Assembly: GCA_001898835.1 (NCBI GenBank)
Contig: MKVM01000001.1
Location: 1,048,466 to 1,112,465, forward strand
Length of the DNA: 64,000 nt
Reading direction: 5' to 3'
DNA from: Micrococcales bacterium 72-143
GTDB lineage: Bacteria; Actinomycetota; Actinomycetes; Actinomycetales; Microbacteriaceae
In this document: positions 24,561 to 33,091 of the stretch, piece by piece
Layout of the letters: each line of letters begins with the position of its first letter
Position numbering within the stretch: the stretch's first letter is position 1
Notes under the pieces: generated by a model
Seen by the model: only the letters and a program-made list of their open reading frames with translations
Databases searched by the model: none
What the model was told of the DNA's origin: nothing
Position numbers and translations under genes: made by a program

Positions 24561-25733
24561 CTACTGGCCGCCCTCGGTGAGGGTGACGTCGATCGGCGTG
24601 TAGGAGCCGGACAGGTCGACCCCGTCCTTCTTCAGCTCCTCGATCGCCTTCTTGATGTACTCGTTCGAGTATGCCGAGGCCGGCGGCTCGCTCGTGATGA
24701 GCTCGAGGCCGTCCTGGTTCTTCGCCGAGAGGGCGCCCGCGACCGTCTTCTTCCAGGCCGCGTCGTCGACGACGCCGAAGTCGGCTCCCGTCCAGATGAG
24801 CTTGTTGACCTCGTTCATCATCCAGAGCTGGTGCACGGGCCCGACCGGGAAGGCGGCCTCGGCGTTGGAGGCGATGTCGTAGACGACCTTGGCGGCGTCC
24901 TCGGGGTTGTCTCGCGCGTAGAGCCAGCCCTTCGCGACCGCCTTGAGGAAGCGCACGGCGGCGTCGGCGTAGGCCGGGTCGTCGGCGAGGCGCTTCGTAT
25001 CGGCCCACAGCGCGTCCTGCAGCATGGCGCCCTCGGTGTCCTCGTAGTAGATGACGTCGAGGTCGTCCATCGTGTAGAGCTTGCCGGTGGCGGGGTTGAC
25101 CGTCTCGAGCACCTGCGCGAGCTCGTTGTAGGTCATCGCCTGGGCGGCGTCCACGTCCTTGTCGAGCAGGGCGTTCATCGAGAAGTCCTGCGTCGTGATC
25201 GACACGGTCGTCGAGTCGAGGCCGTCGGCCGCCATCGCGGCGAAGATCTCCCACTCGTTGCCGAAGCCCCACGAGCCGATCTTCTTGCCCTCGAAGTCCT
25301 TCACGGAGGTGATGCCGCTGCCCTTCCACGACACCTGGGTCGTGCCGGACTTCTGGAACACCTGGGCGATGTCGGTCAGCTCGACGCCGGAGGCCTCGAT
25401 GCTGCCGAGCACCTTGGGCACCCACGCGACGGCGAAGTCGACGTCGCCCGCGACGAGCGCGTCCTGCGGGACGATGTCGCCGCCCGAGGGGACGATCTCG
25501 ACATCGTCGAAGCCCTCCTCCTTGAAGTAGCCCTTCTCCTGGGCGAGGTAGTAGCCCGCGAACTGGGCCTGCGGCAGCCACTGCAGCTGCAGCTTGATCG
25601 ACTTGAGCGGCGTGAAGTCGCCGTCCGTGTCGCCCCCGTCGGAGTCCGACGGACCGGCGCACGCGGCGAGCGCGAGCGCCGTGACGGCGGCCGCGGACGC
25701 GAGTCCGAGACCGCGCCTCTTGCTGAGTCTCAT
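24561..25733 (-). CDS. ABC transporter substrate-binding lipoprotein (NMT1/THI5-like)
   Basis: 390 aa. Signal peptide with lipobox LALAAC (Cys about 24), then a bilobed binding protein beginning LKSIKLQLQWLPQAQFAGYYLAQEKGYF, the hallmark of the NMT1/ThiY group. That group includes binders of N-formyl-aminopyrimidine and riboflavin or nitrate-like ligands; a pyrimidine, hydantoin or related ring is expected from the operon. Anchored outside the cytoplasmic membrane. The ribosome site AAAGGGAA precedes ATG 25733, and there are 58 nt from the second permease stop. Confidence 0.88.
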   Translation of the reverse strand: MRLSKRRGLGLASAAAVTALALAACAGPSDSDGGDTDGDFTPLKSIKLQLQWLPQAQFAGYYLAQEKGYFKEEGFDDVEIVPSGGDIVPQDALVAGDVDFAVAWVPKVLGSIEASGVELTDIAQVFQKSGTTQVSWKGSGITSVKDFEGKKIGSWGFGNEWEIFAAMAADGLDSTTVSITTQDFSMNALLDKDVDAAQAMTYNELAQVLETVNPATGKLYTMDDLDVIYYEDTEGAMLQDALWADTKRLADDPAYADAAVRFLKAVAKGWLYARDNPEDAAKVVYDIASNAEAAFPVGPVHQLWMMNEVNKLIWTGADFGVVDDAAWKKTVAGALSAKNQDGLELITSEPPASAYSNEYIKKAIEELKKDGVDLSGSYTPIDVTLTEGGQ

Positions 25734-25791
25734 GCTGTTCCCTTTCGTTTTCGTGGTGATCCAGGTGGTGCAGGGGTGAAGCGGATGCCGG

Positions 25792-26574
25792 TCAGCCCGG
25801 CGCGTGCCTCGTCACGAGGCGTTCCAGGAACGCCGTGACGAGGAAGAAGACGAGACCGATGAGGATGCCCCCGCCGACGTAGGCCCAGGCGAGCGCCGCC
25901 CTGCCGGACTTGGCGTAGGTGGCGATCGAGGTGCCGATGCCGTCGGCCGGCCCGCCGAAGTACTCGGCCACGAGCGCCGCGATGACCGCGAGCGAGCTCG
26001 CGACCCGCAGACCGGTCATGAGGTAGGGAACGGCGGTCGGGAGGGTCAGCATGCGGAAGGTCTGCGCGCCGCTCGCGGCGGATGCCCGCAGCACGTCGCG
26101 GTGCACGGGCCGGGTCTGCCTGAGCCCGCGCAGCACGTTGATGAAGACGGGGATGAACGCGGCGATCGTCGCGACCGCCTGACGGCCGAACTGGCTCGAC
26201 GCCCCGAACATCGTGTTGAGGATGGGCGTGATGGCGACGATCGGGATGACGGCGAGTGCGGCGACGAGGGGGGCGAGCATCCCGTCGATCGGCTTGGCGC
26301 TCGCGGCGAGCCCCGCGAGCACGACGGCGAGGATGGCGCCCACCGTGAGGCCGATGAGCGCGTTGCTCGCCGTGACGACCATGTCGTCCCAGATGATGCC
26401 CCAGCGCAGCACGAACTCCTGGCCGATCGCGATCGGGCTCGGCAGCATGCGCGGGGCGTCGCCGAACTCGACGTAGAGCGTCCAGGCGGCGAGGATCAGC
26501 AGCCCGACGACGATCGGCGCGACGACGCGGAGCCACGACGGCATCCGGGATCCGGGCACGACGGCGGTGCTCAT
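25792..26574 (-). CDS. ABC transporter permease 2 (pyrimidine operon)
   Basis: 260 aa, about six membrane helices of the BPD_transp_1/SsuC type. The coupling-helix motif is visible around ASAASGAQTFRMLTLPTAVPYLMTG, matching the EAA loop. It forms a heterodimeric channel with the other permease. ATG 26574 overlaps the ATPase stop by 4 nt. Confidence 0.92.
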   Translation of the reverse strand: MSTAVVPGSRMPSWLRVVAPIVVGLLILAAWTLYVEFGDAPRMLPSPIAIGQEFVLRWGIIWDDMVVTASNALIGLTVGAILAVVLAGLAASAKPIDGMLAPLVAALAVIPIVAITPILNTMFGASSQFGRQAVATIAAFIPVFINVLRGLRQTRPVHRDVLRASAASGAQTFRMLTLPTAVPYLMTGLRVASSLAVIAALVAEYFGGPADGIGTSIATYAKSGRAALAWAYVGGGILIGLVFFLVTAFLERLVTRHAPG

Positions 26575-27386
26575 CGCTCGTTCGCCCTCTCCACCTTCGC
26601 GCCGTGGAGCGCCTCGCGCACCGCGGTGACCTTCTCGAAGTACGCGGGGTTCTCGCGCAGCGACTCGTCCCGCACGGAGCCGAGGCCCGTCTCGACGACG
26701 TCCGTGATGCGGCCGGGCCGCGGGCTCATCACGACGACGCGATCCGAGAGGAACACGGCCTCCGGGATGGAGTGGGTCACGAACACGACCGCGGCTCCCG
26801 TCTCGGCGGCGATGCGGGTGAGCTCGCCCTGCAGGTACTCGCGCGTCATCTCGTCGAGTGCGCCGAAGGGCTCGTCCATGAGCAGCAGCTTGGGGCTCGC
26901 CGCGAGCGCGCGGGCGATCGCGACGCGCTGCTGCATGCCGCCGGAGAGCTGGTCGGGGTAGCGATCGATGAACTCGGTGAGCCCCACGAGCTCGGCGAGC
27001 TCGGCGACCCGCGCCTCCCGCTGGGCCTTCGGCACCTTGTGCAGCTCGAGCGGCAGGCCGATGTTGGCGGCGACGGTGCGCCACGGCAGCAGGCCCGCCT
27101 GCTGGAAGGCGATGCCGTAGTCCTGGTCGATGCGCGCGCGGCGGGCGGGCTTGCCGAAGATGGTGAGCTCGCCCGTGGTCGCCTCGTCGAGGTCGGCGAT
27201 GAGCCGCAGGAGGGTCGACTTGCCGCACCCGGACGGGCCGATGAGGGAGACGAACTCGCCCGCGCGCACCTCGAGCTCGACGCCCGTGAGGGCGGTGACG
27301 TCGCCGGCCTTCGTCGGGAAGACCTTGCCGACGCCCGTCGCCTGCACGGCGAGGGTGGATGCGGGGGTGGTGGTGGCGGTCGTCAT
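26571..27386 (-). CDS. ABC transporter ATP-binding protein (pyrimidine operon)
   Basis: 271-residue SsuB/TauB-like ATPase. Walker A GPSGCGKST, Q-loop AFQQAGLLPWRTV, signature LSGGMQQRVAIARAL, Walker B LLLMDEPFGALD and switch His in VFVTHSIPEAVFLSD are all intact. It energises uptake for the NMT1-like binding protein. 4-nt overlaps with both permease genes indicate tight coupling and equal production. Confidence 0.95.
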   Translation of the reverse strand: MTTATTTPASTLAVQATGVGKVFPTKAGDVTALTGVELEVRAGEFVSLIGPSGCGKSTLLRLIADLDEATTGELTIFGKPARRARIDQDYGIAFQQAGLLPWRTVAANIGLPLELHKVPKAQREARVAELAELVGLTEFIDRYPDQLSGGMQQRVAIARALAASPKLLLMDEPFGALDEMTREYLQGELTRIAAETGAAVVFVTHSIPEAVFLSDRVVVMSPRPGRITDVVETGLGSVRDESLRENPAYFEKVTAVREALHGAKVERANER

Positions 27387-28327
27387 GCCGTCGCCTCTCC
27401 TCTGCGGTAGTTCTTCAGTCCGAATCCGATGAGAGCGACGGAGCCCGCCGCGATGAGGCCGAGCACGATCGAGCCGAACATCGGCCCCCACGGCGCGGCC
27501 GGGTCGCTCGAGGCCTGCCCGGCGAGCTGGATGAGCATGCGACCGATGCCGCCGCGCATCCCGATCGACACCTCGGCGACGACCGCGCCCAGCACGGCGT
27601 TGGCGGCGGCGAGGCGCAGGGCCGGCAGCAGGTGGGGCACGGATGCGGGCAGCCGCAGCCGGAACAGGGTCGCCCAGTAGCCGGCCGCGTAGCTCCGCAT
27701 GAGGTCGACGTGGATGCGGTCGGGCGCCTCGAGCCCGCGCAGCACCCCGATGGCGACCGGGAAGAAGGCGAGGTAGGACGCGATCACGGCGACGGAGAGC
27801 CACTGCGGCCACGGCGTCCCGGACCGGTCGATCTGGTTGCCGATCGCGTTGACGACGGGGGCGAAGGCGATGAGCGGCACGATCTGGCTGACGACGATCC
27901 AGGGCAGCAGTCCCCACTCGAGCAGCTTCCAGCGCTGCATGACGAGCCCGAGCAGCATCCCGACGGCGACGCCGATGAGCCAGCCGACGGCCGCCATCCC
28001 GAGCGTCACGACCGCCGCCTGGGCGACCGTCACGACGAGCGGCGGCGTCGCACCGCCGCTCGTCGGCTCGAACAGCCGCGCGACCATCGTCCAGATGTGC
28101 GGCATGGCGCGGTCGTGCGTGCGGGGCAGGATCATGACGCCCGAGCCCGTCTCGCCCGGGGTCGCCCCGATGGTGACGCCATCCGCGGGGCCCAGGAACT
28201 TGTAGAGCTCCCAGATCACCGCGACCGCGAGGATGCCGAGCGCGCCCCAGGCCGCGGCCGTCCAGCCGCGCCCCGTCGTGCGTCGCCGCGCGGCGACGGG
28301 GGACGCGGCCCGGGCGAAATCGCTCAC
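27383..28327 (-). CDS. ABC transporter permease 1 (pyrimidine operon)
   Basis: 314 aa, starting at the GTG that overlaps the LLM stop by 4 nt. After a basic tail and one helix there is an extracytoplasmic loop of about 60 residues (GVTIGATPGETGSGVMILPR), then five more helices with the EAA-type segment RSYAAGYWATLFRLRLPASVPHLLPAL. The enlarged periplasmic loop distinguishes it from permease 2, so the channel is asymmetric. Confidence 0.92.
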   Translation of the reverse strand: MSDFARAASPVAARRRTTGRGWTAAAWGALGILAVAVIWELYKFLGPADGVTIGATPGETGSGVMILPRTHDRAMPHIWTMVARLFEPTSGGATPPLVVTVAQAAVVTLGMAAVGWLIGVAVGMLLGLVMQRWKLLEWGLLPWIVVSQIVPLIAFAPVVNAIGNQIDRSGTPWPQWLSVAVIASYLAFFPVAIGVLRGLEAPDRIHVDLMRSYAAGYWATLFRLRLPASVPHLLPALRLAAANAVLGAVVAEVSIGMRGGIGRMLIQLAGQASSDPAAPWGPMFGSIVLGLIAAGSVALIGFGLKNYRRGEATA

Positions 28328-29340
28328 GACCTGGCCGTCACCGTCTCGCGGAGCGCCGGGATGACGGTCTCGCCGTACACCCGCAGCGTCTCCTCCTTGT
28401 TGTCGTGCTGGAGGTAGCCCGCGAACTGGTGCACGCCGATCGCCTTCAGCTCCTCGAGCTTCGCGATGTGGTCGGATGCCGTGCCGAGCAGGCAGAACCG
28501 GTCGACGATCTCGTCCGGCACGAAGTCGACGTGGTCGTTGTCCGCCTTGCCGTGCGTGTTGTAGTCGTAGCCGGTGCGCTTCTCGATGTAGTCGGTGAGC
28601 GCCTTCGGCACCGCGCCGCCCGTTCCGTACTTGGCGACGATGTCGGCGACGTGGTTGCCGACCATCCCCCCGAACCAGCGGCACTGCTCGCGCATGTGCT
28701 CCCAGTCGTCGCCGATGTAGAACGGCGCCGCCACGCAGAAGGTGATCTCGTCGGGGTCACGCCCGGCGGCCTCGGCGGCATCCCGCACCGTCTTGATCAT
28801 CCACTTGGCGATGTCGACGTCGGCGAGCTGCAGGATGAAGCCGTCGCCGACCTCGCCGGTGAGCTTGAGCGCGAGCGGACCGTAGGCGGCCACCCACACC
28901 TCGAGCTCGGAGCCCTCGGACCACGGGAACTGCAGCGTCGAGCCGTGGTAGTCGACGGCGCGGCTGTTGCCGAGCTCGCGGATGACGTGGATCGACTCGC
29001 GCAGCTCGGCGAGCGTCGTCGGCTTGCCGTTCGTGACCCGCACGGCCGAGTCTCCGCGGCCGATGCCGACGATCGTGCGGTTGCCGTACATCTCGTTGAG
29101 CGTCGCGAACACGGATGCCGTGACGGTCCAGTCGCGCGTGGCGGGGTTGGTGACGAACGGCCCGACCTTCACCTTGCGGGTCTCCGCGAGGATCTGGCTG
29201 TAGATGACGTACGGCTCCTGCCAGAGGATGTGCGAGTCGAAGGTCCAGACATGGCTGAACCCGTACTGCTCGGCGAGCTTGGCGAGGTGCACCGTGCGGC
29301 TCGCGGGCGGGTTGGTCTGGAGGACGGCTCCGAAGTCCAT
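28324..29340 (-). CDS. LLM-class flavin/F420 oxidoreductase in the pyrimidine operon
   Basis: 338-residue luciferase-like TIM barrel. Landmarks are the MDFGAVLQTNPPASRTVHLA start, FSHVWTFDSHILWQEPYV, GNRTIVGIGRGDSAVR and LEVWVAAYGPLALKLTGEVGDG. It resembles the TIGR03842-type family (recalled), whose members often accompany dihydropyrimidinase. No dihydropyrimidine dehydrogenase is encoded nearby, so this enzyme may do the ring reduction (or an oxidation that opens a related ring). The cofactor could be F420H2 or FMN; the family also occurs in organisms not known to make F420. The Shine-Dalgarno AAGGGAG is 14 nt after the hydA stop. Confidence 0.85.
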   Translation of the reverse strand: MDFGAVLQTNPPASRTVHLAKLAEQYGFSHVWTFDSHILWQEPYVIYSQILAETRKVKVGPFVTNPATRDWTVTASVFATLNEMYGNRTIVGIGRGDSAVRVTNGKPTTLAELRESIHVIRELGNSRAVDYHGSTLQFPWSEGSELEVWVAAYGPLALKLTGEVGDGFILQLADVDIAKWMIKTVRDAAEAAGRDPDEITFCVAAPFYIGDDWEHMREQCRWFGGMVGNHVADIVAKYGTGGAVPKALTDYIEKRTGYDYNTHGKADNDHVDFVPDEIVDRFCLLGTASDHIAKLEELKAIGVHQFAGYLQHDNKEETLRVYGETVIPALRETVTARS

Positions 29341-29354
29341 GCGGTTCTCCCTTC

Positions 29355-30791
29355 TCAGACCAGGTACTGGGTCAGGCCGCGCTTGATGTAGCGCCCGTGG
29401 CCCTTGTCGCCGAGGTACTGGTCGTCGTCGACGACGATGCGTCCGCGGGAGATGACGGTGTCGACATGCCCGTCGATCTCGAATCCCTCCCACGCCGAGT
29501 AGTCCATGTTCATGTGGTGGGCCTTGCCGAGGCCGATCGAGGTGTGGCCGTTCGGGTCGTAGACGACGATGTCGGCATCCGCGCCGGGCTGGATGACGCC
29601 CTTCCTGCCGTACATGCCGAACATGCGGGCGGGCGTCGTCGAGGTGATCTCGACCCAGCGCTCGAGCGTGATCTCGCCGTTCACGACCCCCTGGTACATG
29701 AGGTCCATGCGGTTCTCGACCGAGCCGATGCCGTTGGGGATCTTCGAGAAGTTCCCGAGCCCCATGTCCTTCTGGCCCTTCATGCAGAACGGGCAGTGGT
29801 CGGTCGACACCATCTGGATGTCGTTGGTGCGCAGCGACTGCCACATGTGGTGCTGATGCCCCTCGGCGCGGGAGCGGAGCGGCGTCGAGCACACCCACTT
29901 GGCGCCCTCGAAGTCCCCCCACTCCTCGCTCACCGCACCGAGCTGCTCCTCCAGCGAGAGGTAGAGGTACTGGGGGCAGGTCTCTCCGAACACGTTGAGG
30001 CCGCGGTCGCGGGCGGCGGCGAGCTGCTCGACCGCCTGCTTGGCACTCACGTGCACGACGTAGAGCGGGGCGCCCGTGAGGTCGGCGATCATGATCGCGC
30101 GGTGGGTGGCCTCCTCCTCCGCCTGCCACGGGCGCGTGGTCCCGTGGTAGTACGGCGTGGTGTGGCCGGCCTCGAGGGCCTGATTGACGAGCACGTCGAT
30201 GATGGCGCCGTTCTCGGCGTGCATCATCATCATCGCGCCGTTCTCGGCACCCTTCTGGAACGCGCGCAGGATCTGCCCGTCGTCGGAGAGGAAGACGCCC
30301 TTGTAGGCCATGAAGAGCTTGAAGCTCGTGACGCCCTCGGCGACGAGCTCGTCCATCGCGGTGAGGCTCGAGTCCTGCACATCCGACAGGATCTGGTGGA
30401 AGCCGTAGTCGATCGCGCAATTGCCCGCGGCCTTCTCGTGCCACGCCTGGTACTGCTCGAGGATGTTCTGGTCGGGGTACTGCACGACGAAGTCGACGAT
30501 GCTCGTGGTGCCGCCCCAGGCCGCGGCGCGCGTGCCCGTCTCGAAGGTGTCGGAGGCGAAGGTGCCGCCGAAGGGCATCTCCATATGGGTGTGCGCGTCG
30601 ATACCGCCCGGGATGACGTACTTGCCCGTCGCGTCGACGACCGTGTCGACGCTGCGGGTCAGGTCCGTTCCGAGCAGCTGCGAGCCGGGTGCGAGGACGG
30701 CGACGATCTGCTCGCCGTCGACCAGCACATCCGCCTCCCCGCGTCCGGTGGCTGAGACGACGGTGCCGCCCGTGATGAGTGTGGTTGCCAT
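29355..30791 (-). CDS. hydA: Dihydropyrimidinase / hydantoinase
   Basis: 478-residue cyclic amidohydrolase that opens dihydrouracil, dihydrothymine or 5-substituted hydantoins to N-carbamoyl amino acids. Metal-site residues are visible: HTH in GGIDAHTHMEMPFGG (about 67 and 69), the carbamylated Lys in TSFKLFMAYKG, His in MMMHAENG and in YVVHVSAKQ, and Asp in VSTDHCPF. The conserved Tyr of the stereochemistry loop is in FMAYKG. Cytosolic homotetramer. The ribosome site AAGGAG lies 8 nt before ATG 30791. Confidence 0.95.
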   Translation of the reverse strand: MATTLITGGTVVSATGRGEADVLVDGEQIVAVLAPGSQLLGTDLTRSVDTVVDATGKYVIPGGIDAHTHMEMPFGGTFASDTFETGTRAAAWGGTTSIVDFVVQYPDQNILEQYQAWHEKAAGNCAIDYGFHQILSDVQDSSLTAMDELVAEGVTSFKLFMAYKGVFLSDDGQILRAFQKGAENGAMMMMHAENGAIIDVLVNQALEAGHTTPYYHGTTRPWQAEEEATHRAIMIADLTGAPLYVVHVSAKQAVEQLAAARDRGLNVFGETCPQYLYLSLEEQLGAVSEEWGDFEGAKWVCSTPLRSRAEGHQHHMWQSLRTNDIQMVSTDHCPFCMKGQKDMGLGNFSKIPNGIGSVENRMDLMYQGVVNGEITLERWVEITSTTPARMFGMYGRKGVIQPGADADIVVYDPNGHTSIGLGKAHHMNMDYSAWEGFEIDGHVDTVISRGRIVVDDDQYLGDKGHGRYIKRGLTQYLV

Positions 30792-30806
30792 GCGTGACTC
30801 CTTCGT

Positions 30807-31655
30807 CTACGGCTTCGCGATCATCGTGTAGGTCTCGGGGCGACGGTCGCGGTAGAACTGCCAGTCGTCGCGCATCTCCTGCACCATGTCCATCTGCAGG
30901 TCGCGCACGAGCAGCTCCTCGTGCTCGCCGGATCCGCGCTCGCCGACGAAGGTGCCGCGCGGGTCGATGACGTTGGAGGTGCCGTAGAAGTTGACGGCCT
31001 CGTCCCCGTACTCGTTGTCCTCGAGGCCGACCCGGTTGGGCTGCAGCACGAAGTAGCCGTTGGCGACGGCGGCCGCGGGGCCCTCGACCTCCCACAGTCG
31101 GTTCGAGAGGCCGGGCTTGGTGGCGTTGGGGTTGAAGACGATGTGGGCGCCGCGCAGCCCGTACTCGCGCCATCCCTCGGGGAAGTGGCGGTCGTAGCAG
31201 ATGTAGGTGCCGATGCGGCCGACGGCGGTGTCGAAGACGGGGTAGCCGAGGTTGCCAGGCCGGAAGTAGAACTTCTCCCAGAACTTCTCGACGTGCGGGA
31301 TGTGGATCTTGCGGTACTTGCCGAGGATCGAGCCGTCGGCGTCGACGACGACCGTCGTGTTGTAGTACACGCCGGTCTGCTCCTCCTCGTAGATGGGCAG
31401 GATCGTGACGACGCCGAGCTCCTTCGCGATGGCGGCGAAGCGCTGCACGATGGGGCCGTCGGCGGGCTCGGCGTAGCGGTAGTACTTCTTGTCCTGCGTG
31501 ATGCCGAAGTAGGGGCCGTAGAAGAGCTCCTGGAAGCACATGACCTGCGCGCCGTCGGCGGCGGCATCCCGGAGGAAGCCCTCGTGCTTGTCGAGCATGG
31601 ATTCCTTGTCGCCGGTCCAGGTGGTCTGGCTGATGGCGGCACGTACGACGGTCAT
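30807..31655 (-). CDS. Nitrilase-superfamily amidohydrolase, beta-ureidopropionase-like
   Basis: 282 aa from ATG 31655, chosen because GGGAG stands at the right distance; the upstream in-frame ATG lies in the AT-rich promoter. The Glu-Lys-Cys triad is in FQELFYGP, KYRKIHIPHVEKF and YICYDRHFPEGWREYG. The CYDRHFPE form fits N-carbamoyl-beta-alanine or N-carbamoylputrescine amidases. In this operon it would remove the carbamoyl group from the ring-opened pyrimidine, giving ammonia, CO2 and beta-alanine. First gene of the eight-gene operon. Confidence 0.88.
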   Translation of the reverse strand: MTVVRAAISQTTWTGDKESMLDKHEGFLRDAAADGAQVMCFQELFYGPYFGITQDKKYYRYAEPADGPIVQRFAAIAKELGVVTILPIYEEEQTGVYYNTTVVVDADGSILGKYRKIHIPHVEKFWEKFYFRPGNLGYPVFDTAVGRIGTYICYDRHFPEGWREYGLRGAHIVFNPNATKPGLSNRLWEVEGPAAAVANGYFVLQPNRVGLEDNEYGDEAVNFYGTSNVIDPRGTFVGERGSGEHEELLVRDLQMDMVQEMRDDWQFYRDRRPETYTMIAKP

Positions 31656-31753
31656 GCGGTGGCTCCCTCGGTGTTGCTTTTTGTTATCTTTCGACGTAAA
31701 CATTTCCCTGACGTTACGCACTGTGACGTAGGCGTAAAACTACGGCGGTTTGA
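31656..31753. promoter_or_regulatory. Divergent control region of the pyrimidine operon and its MocR regulator
   Basis: A 98-base, unusually AT-rich gap. It contains three GACGTWA-like half-sites (GACGTAA 31693-31699, GACGTTA 31710-31716, GACGTAG 31725-31731) and an inverted pair TTACGC (31714-31719) / GCGTAA (31732-31737) with a 12-nt spacer. GATAAC on the minus strand is a candidate -10 for the catabolic operon and TAAAAC (31735-31740) for the regulator. Both would be covered by a protein bound at the repeats. Confidence 0.6.
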
Positions 31754-33082
31754 GTGAAGTCGGTAGCCCTTTCCATAGAAGAGCGTTCCCCGCACGGGAT
31801 CGCCACCGGGATCGCGCGTCTCATCACGACGGGCGACCTCGCCCCCGGCGACCGCCTGCCCACCGTGCGGGAGCTCGCGGCCGAGCTCGGGGTCTCCCCG
31901 GCGACCGTCTCCCACGCCTGGCAGACGCTCTCCTCGGCGGGACTCATCACGAGCCGCGGACGCAGCGGCAGCTTCGTGCGCGCCGAGCCGCGCGAGTGGC
32001 TCCCCCGCCGCTACCGGGGGCTCGACGGCACGCTCGACGCGCGCCTCGACCTCTCCCGCGGAACGCCCGACCCCGAGCTGCTGCCCGCCCTCGGCCCGGC
32101 CCTCGCCCGCGTGGGCGCGCGCGCCGACACCGCGAGCTACCAGGCCAAGCCCGACATCCCCGAGCTGCACGACCTGCTGCGCTCCACGTGGCCGGCGCCC
32201 GTGGAGTCGATCACGGTGCTCAACGGCGCACTCGACGCGATCGACCGCGCGCTCGCCGCCCTCGTGCGCTTCGGCGACCGGGTCGTGGTCGAGAACCCCA
32301 CCTTCCCCCCGTTCATCGATCTGCTCGACCACTACGGGCTGCAGGCGGTCGGCGTGGAGCTCGACGCGGAGGGGATGCGGCCCGAGGCCTTCGCCGCCGC
32401 GCTCGGCGCCTCCCCCGCGATCGTGCTGCTGCAGCCCCGCGCCCACAACCCGACCGGGATCTCGATGACGGCGGCGCGGGCCGAGCAGCTCGCCGGCATC
32501 CTCGCCCGCAGCCGCACCGCGCAGGACGCGATCGTCATCGAGGACGACCACTCCGGGGCCATCAGCTCCTCGCCGGACGTGACGCTCGCGAGCTGGCTGC
32601 CGGAGCGGGTGCTGCACGTGCGCTCGTTCTCGAAGTCGCACGGACCCGACCTGCGGATCGGCGCGATCGGCGGACCGCGCCCGCTCGTCGACCGCGTCGT
32701 CGCGCGGCGCCTGCTCGGGCCGGGCTGGACCTCGCGGATGATGCAGGCGATCCTGCACGAGCTGCTGACGCATCCGGAGTCGACGGCGCAGATCGACGCG
32801 GCGCGCGAGGCATACGCCTCGCGTCAGGCCGCCCTCGCCTCCGCCGTGCGGGAGGCGGGCGGCTGGCTGGCGGGGGGCGACGGCATCAACGTCTGGCTGC
32901 GGGTGGCGGACGAGCGCGCGGCGATCGTGCAGCTCGCGGCCGTCGGCATCCTGGTGGCGGCGGGCGAGCCGTTCCAGCTCGGCGAGGGGCAGGACCCGCA
33001 CGTGCGGGTCACCGTGGGAGGCCTCCGCGACGAGGTGGCAACGGTGGGCGCGGCGCTCGCGGTGGCGCAGAACGCGTCCTGA
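31754..33082 (+). CDS. MocR-type (GntR-HTH plus aminotransferase-like) transcriptional regulator
   Basis: 442 aa. The N-terminal winged helix (about 1-75) contains LPTVRELAAELGVSPATVSHAWQ; the C-terminal domain is a fold-type-I aminotransferase with PLP-binding Lys in RSFSKSHGPDLRIG and Asp in VIEDDHSG. These regulators sense an amino acid or amine through PLP chemistry. Divergent placement implies control of the pyrimidine operon, with beta-alanine or a precursor as plausible effector (inference). Start GTG 31754; the leader is short. Confidence 0.9.
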   Translation: MKSVALSIEERSPHGIATGIARLITTGDLAPGDRLPTVRELAAELGVSPATVSHAWQTLSSAGLITSRGRSGSFVRAEPREWLPRRYRGLDGTLDARLDLSRGTPDPELLPALGPALARVGARADTASYQAKPDIPELHDLLRSTWPAPVESITVLNGALDAIDRALAALVRFGDRVVVENPTFPPFIDLLDHYGLQAVGVELDAEGMRPEAFAAALGASPAIVLLQPRAHNPTGISMTAARAEQLAGILARSRTAQDAIVIEDDHSGAISSSPDVTLASWLPERVLHVRSFSKSHGPDLRIGAIGGPRPLVDRVVARRLLGPGWTSRMMQAILHELLTHPESTAQIDAAREAYASRQAALASAVREAGGWLAGGDGINVWLRVADERAAIVQLAAVGILVAAGEPFQLGEGQDPHVRVTVGGLRDEVATVGAALAVAQNAS

Positions 33083-33091
33083 GGGCAGCCG

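Noticed and set aside
28324-31539. Long fused minus-strand frame (1071 codons) over the LLM, hydA and nitrilase genes
   Set aside because: Only its last part is the LLM protein; the rest is shadow of hydA and the nitrilase, which have intact motifs and ribosome sites in other frames.
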